Shown: one piece after another, positions 1 to 5,103 of the stretch | Position numbering within the stretch: position 1 is the stretch's first letter | Layout: the number at the start of each line of letters is the position of its first letter | DNA from: Saprospiraceae bacterium | Lineage (GTDB): Bacteria > Bacteroidota > Bacteroidia > Chitinophagales > Saprospiraceae | Assembly (NCBI GenBank): GCA_016787375.1 | Contig: JAEUUM010000350.1 | Location: 1-5,103, forward strand | Reading direction: 5' to 3' | Length of the DNA stretch: 5,103 nucleotides | The notes under the pieces: generated by a model | What the model was told of the DNA's origin: nothing | Databases searched by the model: none | Seen by the model: the letters and a program-made list of their open reading frames with translations, nothing else | Translations under genes and position numbers: made by a program

Positions 1-329
1 CTACTCAATGCTGTTAAATCACCAGCATTGTTGTTAGACCCATTTAATGCTATCAATTGAAAACCGGCTTTAACGGCATTTCCTGAAGTGTTTGTAATGC
101 GGACAGTTATATTGTATGCCTCGTTGGCGTTTATGGTCGAGGGAAGTCCAATTATTTCAATGTTACCGCCGAAGGATCCACCACCATGACATTCACCACA
201 AGTACCATCACCGGGAGCTCCGGTTTTTCCATCAGGTGGATTTGCATTGTAAAACATAAACATGTAGGCAAATGCTAACAATCCAAAGTTAAACAGTAAT
301 ACCTTTATTTTCGACATTTTTGGTTTCAT
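1..329 (-). CDS. Exported CxxCH protein, choice-of-anchor V-like (partial, N-terminal 109 residues)
   Basis: This reading frame starts at ATG 327-329 and stays open to the left edge, so only the first 109 residues are visible. A second in-frame ATG (315-317) would remove four residues. Residues about 8-27 form a hydrophobic stretch after a lysine-rich start, as in a signal peptide or membrane anchor. A Pro/Gly-rich segment follows (PPDGKTGAPG, residues 31-40), then TCGECHGGG with Cys44, Cys47 and His48, a single c-type haem motif. From about residue 56 the sequence looks like a beta-sandwich. A signal peptide, then GAPG, then a CxxCH-GG motif and a beta domain is the pattern I know from Bacteroidota 'choice-of-anchor V' (Reeler-like) proteins, many of which end in a T9SS sorting domain. 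That assignment is from memory of the pattern. The C terminus and any sorting domain lie outside the window. It starts 45 bp after ftsY and could be read from the same transcript. Haem attachment is an inference. Confidence 0.8.
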   Translation of the reverse strand, partial: MKPKMSKIKVLLFNFGLLAFAYMFMFYNANPPDGKTGAPGDGTCGECHGGGSFGGNIEIIGLPSTINANEAYNITVRITNTSGNAVKAGFQLIALNGSNNNAGDLTALS

Positions 330-374
330 GATTTGGTTAGTTAAAATTTTCAAACAAAAAAGATGATCCTTTGT

Positions 375-1334
375 TTAGCCTTTCTTAAATAAAGACTCGA
401 CAAAGGCTTTTTTGTTAAAAATTTGTAGTTTTTCAATGGATTCGCCTACTCCTATGTACCTTATAGGGATTTTAAATTGATCTGATATTCCTATTGCTAC
501 CCCACCTTTTGCGGTGCCATCCAGTTTGGTCAAAGCTAATTCAGATACTTCAGTGGCAGCAGAAAATTGTTTGCATTGTTCAATCGCATTCTGGCCGGTA
601 GTGGCATCGAGTATCAACAGCACATCATGTGGAGCACCGGGTAAACATTTCTCAATTGATCGTTTAATTTTACTCAATTCTTGCATGAGATTGGTCTTGG
701 TATGAAGTCTTCCGGCTGTGTCAATTATAGCCATATCCAGATTATTGGTAATAGCGTACTGGACTGTTTCGTATGCGACCGCTGCCGGATCAGTATTCAT
801 GCCTTTAGCAAAAAAATGACAACCTACCCTTTCAGACCAAATTTTGAGTTGATCAACAGCAGCGGCTCTAAAGGTATCTCCTGCTCCTATTACAAGTTTG
901 TAACCTTTATTGGTGTATTGATAAGCGAGTTTACCGATAGTTGTTGTTTTCCCTACACCATTTACACCAACCACGAGCAAAACATAAGGTCTTTTATTTG
1001 GAGGAAGTTCATAATCTTCAAAATCGGCGGTATTGTTTTCAGACAATAGCTGAACAATTTCATCACGCATGATCAAGTCGAGTTCGCTTGTACTTACGTA
1101 TTTATCACGAGTTACTCGATCCTTCAGTCTGTCGATTATTTTTACAGTAGTTTCAAGACCAACATCAGAACCAATAAGAATTTCTTCGAGTTCATCAAGA
1201 ATTTCGTCGTCCACAGTTGATTTACCAACAACAACCCTTGCTATTTTATCAAAAAAACCTTCCTTTGTTTTTTCAAGACCTTTATCGAGATCTTGTTCCT
1301 TTTCTTTTGAAAAAAACTTTTTAAAGAAACTCAT
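375..1334 (-). CDS. ftsY: Signal recognition particle receptor FtsY
   Basis: FtsY is the SRP-family GTPase that docks ribosome-nascent chain-SRP complexes at the inner membrane for cotranslational insertion through SecYEG. The 319-residue protein has a short basic, aromatic N terminus (MSFFKKFFSK) that probably binds membrane. The helical N domain spans about residues 20-100 and the Ras-like G domain about 115-319. All the SRP GTPase motifs are visible: P-loop GVNGVGKT (123-130), DTFRAAA (153-159), DTAGR (205-209), TKLD (269-272) and the closing GVGE (295-298). The protein lacks the long acidic A domain of E. coli FtsY, which is common in compact FtsYs. TKLDGTAKGG and the separate N-terminal region favour FtsY over Ffh, and there is no methionine-rich M domain. 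The start ATG at 1332-1334 places the protein's usual MSFFKKFF-type beginning; no Shine-Dalgarno sequence precedes it. It lies downstream of the DUF4295 gene, the usual Bacteroidota order, but with a hairpin terminator between them. Confidence 0.98.
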   Translation of the reverse strand: MSFFKKFFSKEKEQDLDKGLEKTKEGFFDKIARVVVGKSTVDDEILDELEEILIGSDVGLETTVKIIDRLKDRVTRDKYVSTSELDLIMRDEIVQLLSENNTADFEDYELPPNKRPYVLLVVGVNGVGKTTTIGKLAYQYTNKGYKLVIGAGDTFRAAAVDQLKIWSERVGCHFFAKGMNTDPAAVAYETVQYAITNNLDMAIIDTAGRLHTKTNLMQELSKIKRSIEKCLPGAPHDVLLILDATTGQNAIEQCKQFSAATEVSELALTKLDGTAKGGVAIGISDQFKIPIRYIGVGESIEKLQIFNKKAFVESLFKKG

Positions 1335-1439
1335 AACACATATTTAAGATTGGACGCTAAGTTAAACAAAGAGTTGTATTATTGCATCTCCTGAATAAAG
1401 CATCGTTTAAGTTGATCATTTGTTTTGAAACAGAAATAC

Positions 1440-1472
1440 AAAAAGGCCTCCCCGTAAGGAAAAGCCTTTTTT
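1440..1472 (-). terminator. Intrinsic terminator after the rpmB-rpmG-DUF4295 cluster
   Basis: The arms AAAAAGGC (1440-1447) and GCCTTTTT (1464-1471) are exact inverted complements. An inner TCC/GGA pairing (1449-1451 with 1458-1460) can extend the hairpin. Read on the minus strand, the stem ends in a T tract, as in a rho-independent terminator, about 20 bp past the DUF4295 stop codon. The A and T tracts make it symmetric, so it could also work on the plus strand, although no plus-strand gene converges on it. It separates the ribosomal protein genes from ftsY and implies that ftsY has its own promoter or depends on read-through. Confidence 0.8.
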
Positions 1473-1491
1473 AGAAAAAATGTCTCAAAAA

Positions 1492-1668
1492 TTACTTATT
1501 ATTTTCGAAAAAATCTTTCACTTTATCTTTGTGAATGATTGACTCCTTGTAGGTATATTTACCAGTAACGGGATCTTTCATACTTTTGATCACCCTTACA
1601 TGATCTTTTCCTGATCCTGCATTAGCCGCACGTTGGGCAACCCTTGCGTTTTTCGACACTTTTGCCAT
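1492..1668 (-). CDS. DUF4295 small basic protein (probable ribosomal protein bL38)
   Basis: A 58-residue reading frame runs from ATG 1666-1668 to TAA 1492-1494. It begins MAKVSKNARVAQRAANAG and ends in KDKVKDFFENNK. The lysine-rich N terminus, the central VIKSMKDPVTGKYTYKES segment (residues 26-43) and the closing helix match my memory of the DUF4295 family. That family is about 50 residues long, is confined to Bacteroidota and is encoded directly after rpmG. I recall that a Flavobacterium johnsoniae ribosome structure identified this family as ribosomal protein bL38; I could not check this here. Its position 26 bp after rpmG and its basic, short make-up support a ribosomal role in the large subunit. 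It is small enough to be missed by gene callers with a 60-codon cutoff. No Shine-Dalgarno sequence is visible upstream. Confidence 0.9.
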   Translation of the reverse strand: MAKVSKNARVAQRAANAGSGKDHVRVIKSMKDPVTGKYTYKESIIHKDKVKDFFENNK

Positions 1669-1694
1669 AATGGTATGAGTTTAGGGTATTAAAA

Positions 1695-1883
1695 TTATTT
1701 AATTTCTTTGTGAACAGTCATTTTTTTCAAAACAGGATTGAACTTTTTAAGTTCAAGTCTGTCAGGTGTATTTTTTCTGTTCTTTTGAGTCACGTAACGA
1801 GAAGTACCTGGCATTCCACTAGCTTTATGCTCTGTGCATTCCAATATTATTTGAATTCTGTTACCTTTACTTTTCTTAGCCAT
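1695..1883 (-). CDS. rpmG: Large ribosomal subunit protein bL33
   Basis: This 62-residue protein is bL33, a component of the 50S subunit near the E site. It begins MAKKSKGNRIQIILECTEHK and contains SRYVTQKNRKNTPDRLELKKFNP-type sequence (about residues 28-50), the family's core. Only one cysteine (Cys16) is present, so the two CxxC pairs of the zinc-binding form are missing; this is the zinc-independent (C-minus) form. The start MAKK and the length are normal for the family, and the ATG is at 1881-1883. It follows rpmB by 29 bp and precedes the DUF4295 gene by 26 bp, so the three are almost certainly cotranscribed. No Shine-Dalgarno sequence is seen; the region before the start is A/T-rich. 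Confidence 0.97.
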   Translation of the reverse strand: MAKKSKGNRIQIILECTEHKASGMPGTSRYVTQKNRKNTPDRLELKKFNPVLKKMTVHKEIK

Positions 1884-1912
1884 TATCTAAGTATTTTAAA
1901 TTCTGATGTTAA

Positions 1913-2161
1913 TTAAAGACGAATACCTGTTGAAATACCTTTCTTCTCAAGTTTCTTCACATATTCTAACAAACCTAGTTTAGAAATGGTTCTCAAAGCG
2001 TGAGTTGAAACGTTTAGAGTGACCCATTTGTTAAGTTCAGGCACAAAAATACGTTTCGTTTGGATATTTGCGTAAAATCGTCTTTTGGTTTTTACGTTTG
2101 AGTGTGAAACGCTGTTACCAACGATTGATTTTTTTCCGGTTAACTGACAAATTCTTGACAT
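1913..2161 (-). CDS. rpmB: Large ribosomal subunit protein bL28
   Basis: This is bL28, a 50S subunit protein. I place the start at ATG 2159-2161, giving 82 residues that begin MSRICQLTGKKSIVGNSVSH, which is the family's canonical N terminus (MSRxCQxTGK). KTKRRFYANIQ and the following WVTLNVSTHALRTI segment also match bL28. The frame stays open for 23 more codons upstream to 2230, but that extension would run into the tRNA-Arg gene and matches nothing in the family, so it should not be annotated. The protein is about four residues longer than E. coli bL28, with a C-terminal GIRL tail. It lies 42 bp after the tRNA 3' end and 29 bp before rpmG. The bases before the start (ATATCACAGAC) carry no Shine-Dalgarno sequence. 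Confidence 0.97.
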   Translation of the reverse strand: MSRICQLTGKKSIVGNSVSHSNVKTKRRFYANIQTKRIFVPELNKWVTLNVSTHALRTISKLGLLEYVKKLEKKGISTGIRL

Positions 2162-2203
2162 GTCTGTGATATTTAAAACATTTATAAATTCCGATTTGTA
2201 AAG

Positions 2204-2277
2204 TGACTTCGGCAGGAGTCGAACCTGCAACCTTCTGATCCGTAGTCAGATGCTCTATCCAATTGAGCTACGAAGCC
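2204..2277 (-). tRNA. tRNA-Arg, anticodon ACG
   Basis: The minus strand folds into a full 74-nt cloverleaf. The acceptor arms are GGCTTCG and CGAAGTC (one G-U pair) with discriminator A. The D stem is GCTC/GAGC. The anticodon stem TCTGA/TCAGA encloses the loop CTACGGA, giving anticodon ACG. The T arm is GCAGG-TTCGACT-CCTGC. CCA is not encoded (ACT follows the acceptor stem), so it must be added by the CCA-adding enzyme. An ACG anticodon reads CGU directly, and CGC/CGA after A34 is deaminated to inosine by TadA. The gene sits directly upstream of rpmB in the same orientation and may be the first element of that transcript, released by RNase P and a 3' nuclease. Confidence 0.97.
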
Positions 2278-2279
2278 AA

Positions 2280-2295
2280 GTCCTTCCGTCCTTCC
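2280..2295 (-). repeat. Two tandem 8-bp units in the tRNA leader
   Basis: GTCCTTCC occurs twice in perfect tandem on the plus strand (2280-2287 and 2288-2295), which reads GGAAGGAC twice on the minus strand. It lies 2 bp before the 5' end of the tRNA, between the tRNA and the candidate promoter. It may be part of the transcribed 5' leader removed by RNase P. The function is unknown, and a short purine-rich repeat could be incidental. Confidence 0.55.
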
Positions 2296-2306
2296 TTTTC
2301 GGGATG

Positions 2307-2314
2307 CAAAATTA
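2307..2314 (-). promoter_or_regulatory. Candidate Bacteroidota -7 element for tRNA-Arg/rpmB
   Basis: The minus strand reads TAATTTTG here, an exact fit to the Bacteroidota -7 consensus TAnnTTTG, 29 bp before the tRNA 5' end. A start of transcription about 6-7 bases downstream would give a leader of roughly 20 nt. No convincing TTG-type -33 element is visible at the expected distance upstream, so this rests on one short match in a suitable place. Confidence 0.4.
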
Positions 2315-2375
2315 ATAGTTTTTATTATAAGTTGAAATATTTTACCGAATTAAATTTCGAAAAAATCAATATTTT

Positions 2376-3962
2376 TTATTTTAACTTAATAAATTGCTTG
2401 CTAACAGGGCTTTTTTCATCCCAGATAGTTATGAAATATGCACCAGGAGGCAATACTGAAAGATCTATTTCAAACTCATTTGAACCATAAGTTTCAAAAT
2501 CAAATTTTCCATTGTTGATTTCAACACCTAAAATTGTGTAGACTGAGTAGCTATAGGTTTTGTATTCTTTTCCGGTGAATTTTACCGAGATTTGATTACC
2601 AAAGTTCAATAATTTTATGTTATCAACATTGTTTGGTCCGGTAACATTGCCACATTCTGCAACAAGTTTAGTCACCGCCCCCATCAGATCTAACCTGGCC
2701 TCCTTTGTAGTAATGCCTTTCAGAGAGTTATTAACCGAAGCTCCATTCAGTATATAGTCTCTTACTTTTATGGCTGTAGCAGCCGGATTTGTTTTTGCCT
2801 GATCAATCAAACTACAGCATGCTGTACTGTATAATAACCCAACAGCACTTGCTACATGAGGCGTCGCGGCAGATGTACCCGAAAAAGTTGTATATCCATT
2901 ATTGAGTCCTACAGTAAATGTACCTTCACCGGGAGAACCTATATCAACCGATTTCTTACCAAAACCAGCGTTGGTTATCTTTTTATCATTTTTGTCAGTA
3001 TTGGTCACCACAATCAAATATTCACTTGTACAAGTACTTGGGATATCTCCCACCAAATCTACATCTTTATTGCTGTTGGTTGTAGCTCCTACACTGATGA
3101 TGCCCTCCATGCCCAGTGAATCGTACATATTGCACCACATTTCATGCCCATCCTTTGGAAATTCATTGGATATACCAAAGGAATTATTTACTGAGACTAC
3201 AAAAGCACCCTCTTTGCCGTTGGTTTGATTGTATTTTCTACGTTGGTCTAATACGTATTTTAGTCCTTTTAAAACATAAAAGTCACTGGGTATATAGGAG
3301 ACCAGCATAATTTGGCTTGTCCAATTTACTCCACTCACTCCTTTTCCATTGTTGCCTCTTGCCCCCAATATTCCGGACACTTTTAATCCATGTGAATCAA
3401 GATCATGATTATCCGTATTTGTGCCAGTATTTAAACCCTTTACATCATCTACATAACCATTGTTGTCATTATCAATGCCATCTCCTGGAATTTCTCCCTT
3501 GTTTGTCCAAAGATTTGGGGCTATATCTTCATGTACTGGGTCAAAACCTGAATCAAGTACGGCCAGAACAATTTGATCACCTCTGCATGTAATGCCACCC
3601 GTACCAAAATCCCAAGCTTCAGCAGCATGTATGATATTATATTGCCACTGATCTTTGAAATATGGATCATCCGGTTCTTTTGATCGAACTTCGACAGGTT
3701 TGTTGACTGAAATTGAAAAAAAATTCAATCCAAGGTTTTTAATTGCGACTTGATTGTCAATTCTGTCGGTATTTGCCTTTAGCAGGTAAATACTTGTTTG
3801 GGGAATGTGATCTTCCAATATAAAATCACTTTGTCTGGATATTGCTTCCTTTAATTCATTTACTGTGCCGCGATAATCAACAATGAAACTCGCCTGGCCA
3901 AACATGTTTTGGTGAATAAAAAGAATCAAAAAAAACAGAAGAGAAGTTGTAATATACCTCAT
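2376..3962 (-). CDS. Secreted S8 family serine peptidase with T9SS type A sorting domain
   Basis: This 528-residue subtilase is predicted to be exported by Sec and then carried across the outer membrane by the type IX system. A signal peptide covers residues 1 to about 23 (hydrophobic TTSLLFFLILFI). Residues about 25-100 look like an inhibitor-like prodomain. The catalytic domain spans about 105-435, with Asp137 (VLAVLDSGFD), His191 (DSHGLKVSG) and Ser364 (SGTSAATPH). Asn296 in GATTNSN is the likely oxyanion-hole residue, where most relatives have AAGN. An acidic loop, DGIDNDNNGYVDD (161-173), may bind calcium. Residues about 447-528 form a Por-type C-terminal sorting domain, with IDLSVLPPGAYFITI (499-513) and the closing KQFIKLK. 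His191 is followed by GLKVSG rather than the usual GTHVAG. The ATG (3960-3962) overlaps the stop of the upstream gene as ATGA, which fixes the start and suggests translational coupling. The substrate is unknown; degradation of extracellular protein is the simplest guess. No strong terminator follows the stop. Confidence 0.95.
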   Translation of the reverse strand: MRYITTSLLFFLILFIHQNMFGQASFIVDYRGTVNELKEAISRQSDFILEDHIPQTSIYLLKANTDRIDNQVAIKNLGLNFFSISVNKPVEVRSKEPDDPYFKDQWQYNIIHAAEAWDFGTGGITCRGDQIVLAVLDSGFDPVHEDIAPNLWTNKGEIPGDGIDNDNNGYVDDVKGLNTGTNTDNHDLDSHGLKVSGILGARGNNGKGVSGVNWTSQIMLVSYIPSDFYVLKGLKYVLDQRRKYNQTNGKEGAFVVSVNNSFGISNEFPKDGHEMWCNMYDSLGMEGIISVGATTNSNKDVDLVGDIPSTCTSEYLIVVTNTDKNDKKITNAGFGKKSVDIGSPGEGTFTVGLNNGYTTFSGTSAATPHVASAVGLLYSTACCSLIDQAKTNPAATAIKVRDYILNGASVNNSLKGITTKEARLDLMGAVTKLVAECGNVTGPNNVDNIKLLNFGNQISVKFTGKEYKTYSYSVYTILGVEINNGKFDFETYGSNEFEIDLSVLPPGAYFITIWDEKSPVSKQFIKLK

Positions 3963-4768
3963 AATGAAAGAAATAATTGTTTAAAATAAGGGAAAGCCAA
4001 TTTAAGCCGGCTACCATACCAAGAAAACATCTCACCATCTACCAAAATAACTCTTGAATTCGGGCAAATTTCTTGTATTTCTAAAACGTGTTTATTTGAA
4101 AAAGGATATGGCTCAGATGACAGAAAAATAATATCGGGACTTTTAGATTTTAACTGCTCAGCTGAAATCACCGGATAGCGCCCTTCATTTGATAGTAAAT
4201 TTTTGAATCCACTTTCTAAAAGCATGCTGTTTATAAAGGTATCAGAGCCGGCTGCCATATAAGGTTTACGCCAGATCATATATAATGCCGTTAAATTTTT
4301 AGGCAATATACATATTTTTATAAATTCTTGAAAATCCCTGAGAAGAGCTTTGATTTCAGTTAATAATAAACTGGCTTTTTCATGAGTATCGGTCAAATGA
4401 GCTATAGACTCTATCATTTCAAGAGCCTGATCAATAGTTACTATGTCACTCATCCAGACCGGGCATATACTTTTTAAGCGGCTGATAGATTCCTTGTCAT
4501 TTTCTTCTTTGTTGCCTATTATCAAGTCCGGTTTTAATTGGGTTATTTTTTCAATGCTGGGGGTTTTTGTGCCACCAATTTTAGGAATATTCGCCACTTT
4601 ATCCTTTGGGTGAATACAAAATTTTGTTCTCCCAACAATATTCTCCGCCAATCCTAAATCTATCAGTAATTCAGTTTGTGAGGGCACAAGTGAGATTATT
4701 CGGTGTGGTTTACATTCCAATCGAATCATTTCTCCCATCTGATCACGAAACAAGTTTGGATAAGCCAT
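3959..4768 (-). CDS. Helical-backbone metal receptor, BtuF/TroA-like substrate-binding fold, no signal peptide
   Basis: This protein resembles the soluble ligand-binding component of cobalamin or iron-chelate ABC importers (Peripla_BP_2 superfamily). From ATG 4766-4768 it has 269 residues. Conserved segments appear in order: RIISLVPSQTELL (23-35), GRTKFC (46-51), GGTK (65-68), PDLIIGNKEEN (80-90), VWMSDI (104-109), IWRKPYMAAGSDTF (165-178), FLSSEPYPF (215-223) and VDGEMFSWYGSR (243-254). These match cytoplasmic-looking homologues in Bacteroidota and other phyla, which also start close to the first RIISLVPS block. There is no signal peptide or lipobox, and no permease or ATPase gene is nearby, so a role in transport is not established. 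A TTG five codons upstream (4781-4783) would overlap the preceding stop by 4 bp; I prefer the ATG because it needs no rare start and gives a family-like N terminus. Its stop overlaps the subtilase start. Confidence 0.88.
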   Translation of the reverse strand: MAYPNLFRDQMGEMIRLECKPHRIISLVPSQTELLIDLGLAENIVGRTKFCIHPKDKVANIPKIGGTKTPSIEKITQLKPDLIIGNKEENDKESISRLKSICPVWMSDIVTIDQALEMIESIAHLTDTHEKASLLLTEIKALLRDFQEFIKICILPKNLTALYMIWRKPYMAAGSDTFINSMLLESGFKNLLSNEGRYPVISAEQLKSKSPDIIFLSSEPYPFSNKHVLEIQEICPNSRVILVDGEMFSWYGSRLKLAFPYFKQLFLSL

Positions 4769-4779
4769 ACTACGAACAA

Positions 4780-5103
4780 TCAATGGTTTGCATAGGATTT
4801 TTCACCAGCTTTAATTTCAATTTTTAATGCATTGTTTCGGGGAGGCACCGGACATCGATAACCATCTTTATATGCGCAATAAGGATTATATGCTTTATTA
4901 AAATCTATTACAACCAACCCGTCTTTAATATCCTGAATGGCTAAATCGATATATCTTCCACCACCGTATGTTTCTGAACCATTTGTAAAATCAGTAAAAG
5001 GTAGAAACAAATGGTTTTTAAATTTTTCGTTTTGCATCAAAGTCAAGTTTTGATAAATTGGCAAAATGAATTCTTTATTTTCCAAATTGAAAAATAATTT
5101 TCC
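4780..5103 (-). CDS. DUF1684 domain protein (partial, C-terminal 107 residues)
   Basis: The frame runs from the right edge of the window to TGA 4780-4782, with no stop codon before the edge, so the N terminus is missing. The visible residues begin GKLFFNLENKEF. They contain the DUF1684 signature motifs LFLPFTDFTNG (32-42), ETYGGGRY (44-51), VIDFNKAYNPYCAY (65-78), the CPVPP block (84-88) and a final IKAGEKSY. The match to the family pattern runs right to the edge, so the TTG at 5083-5085 is not the real start. The DUF1684 family has no established biochemical function that I know of. Its invariant Gly/Arg/Tyr and Asn-Pro-Tyr-Cys motifs suggest a conserved binding or catalytic site. The stop is 11 bp before the ATG of the metal-receptor gene, so the two are very likely in one operon. 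Confidence 0.9.
   Translation of the reverse strand, partial: GKLFFNLENKEFILPIYQNLTLMQNEKFKNHLFLPFTDFTNGSETYGGGRYIDLAIQDIKDGLVVIDFNKAYNPYCAYKDGYRCPVPPRNNALKIEIKAGEKSYANH

Noticed and set aside
6..30. Perfect 8-bp inverted repeat CAATGCTG/CAGCATTG with a 9-nt spacer
   Set aside because: It lies inside a coding region, has no T tract, and about one such repeat is expected by chance in 5 kb.
514..1347. Plus-strand reading frames opposite ftsY
   Set aside because: They are shadows of a strongly supported gene, show no family pattern and overlap one another.
1320..1380. A ftsY promoter with the 8-mer ACTCTTTG as -7 element
   Set aside because: It departs from TAnnTTTG at both leading positions and no -33 element supports it.
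2162..2230. N-terminal extension of rpmB beginning MQVRLLPKS
   Set aside because: It overlaps the 3' half of the tRNA-Arg gene and has no counterpart in bL28; the canonical MSRICQLTGK start follows it.
2317..2372. A/T-rich inverted repeat after the subtilase stop (AAATATT ... AATATTT) as a terminator
   Set aside because: The stem is only A/T pairs with a long loop, so it is not distinguishable from the background composition.
2856..3592. Plus-strand reading frames opposite the subtilase
   Set aside because: They lie antisense to conserved catalytic motifs, are rich in His/Ser/Leu as expected for shadow frames, and have no recognisable domain.
5083..5085. TTG as the start of the DUF1684 protein
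   Set aside because: The frame is open to the window edge and the residues upstream of the TTG (GKLFFN) continue the family pattern, so the gene is truncated by the window.

Overview
The window looks like a piece of a Bacteroidota chromosome, possibly from the Saprospiria or Chitinophagia. The evidence is a secreted subtilase ending in a type IX secretion (Por) sorting domain, the order rpmB-rpmG-DUF4295 followed by ftsY, a DUF4295 protein (a Bacteroidota-specific family), AT-rich sequence, and no recognisable Shine-Dalgarno sequence before any of the start codons examined. Every supported gene is on the minus strand, so transcription runs from high to low coordinates.

Reading in the direction of transcription, the first block (5103 to 2376) is a tightly packed three-gene unit. 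It holds a DUF1684 protein whose 5' end lies outside the window, a BtuF/TroA-like helical-backbone metal receptor without a signal peptide, and a secreted S8 subtilase. The first two genes are 11 bp apart (or overlap by 4 bp if a TTG start is used). The last two overlap in an ATGA, so they are probably translationally coupled.

The second block (2314 to 1440) begins with a candidate Bacteroidota -7 element. It continues with tRNA-Arg(ACG), rpmB (bL28), rpmG (bL33, form without zinc cysteines) and a 58-aa DUF4295 protein (reported as ribosomal protein bL38 in Flavobacterium), and ends at a clear hairpin with A/T tracts. The ribosomal genes are separated by only 26-29 bp and probably form one transcript, perhaps starting at the tRNA.

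The third block (1334 to 1) is ftsY, the signal recognition particle receptor, followed after 45 bp by the N-terminal part of an exported protein. That protein has a single CxxCH haem-type motif and resembles the 'choice-of-anchor V' family; it runs off the left edge.

Most of the window is ordinary housekeeping sequence. I found no CRISPR array, insertion sequence, phage gene or obviously new system. The points most worth checking are the coupling of a signal-less metal receptor to a secreted protease, the CxxCH surface protein, the atypical motifs in the subtilase, and several start-site or missed-gene corrections. No gene-free stretch exceeds about 160 bases.
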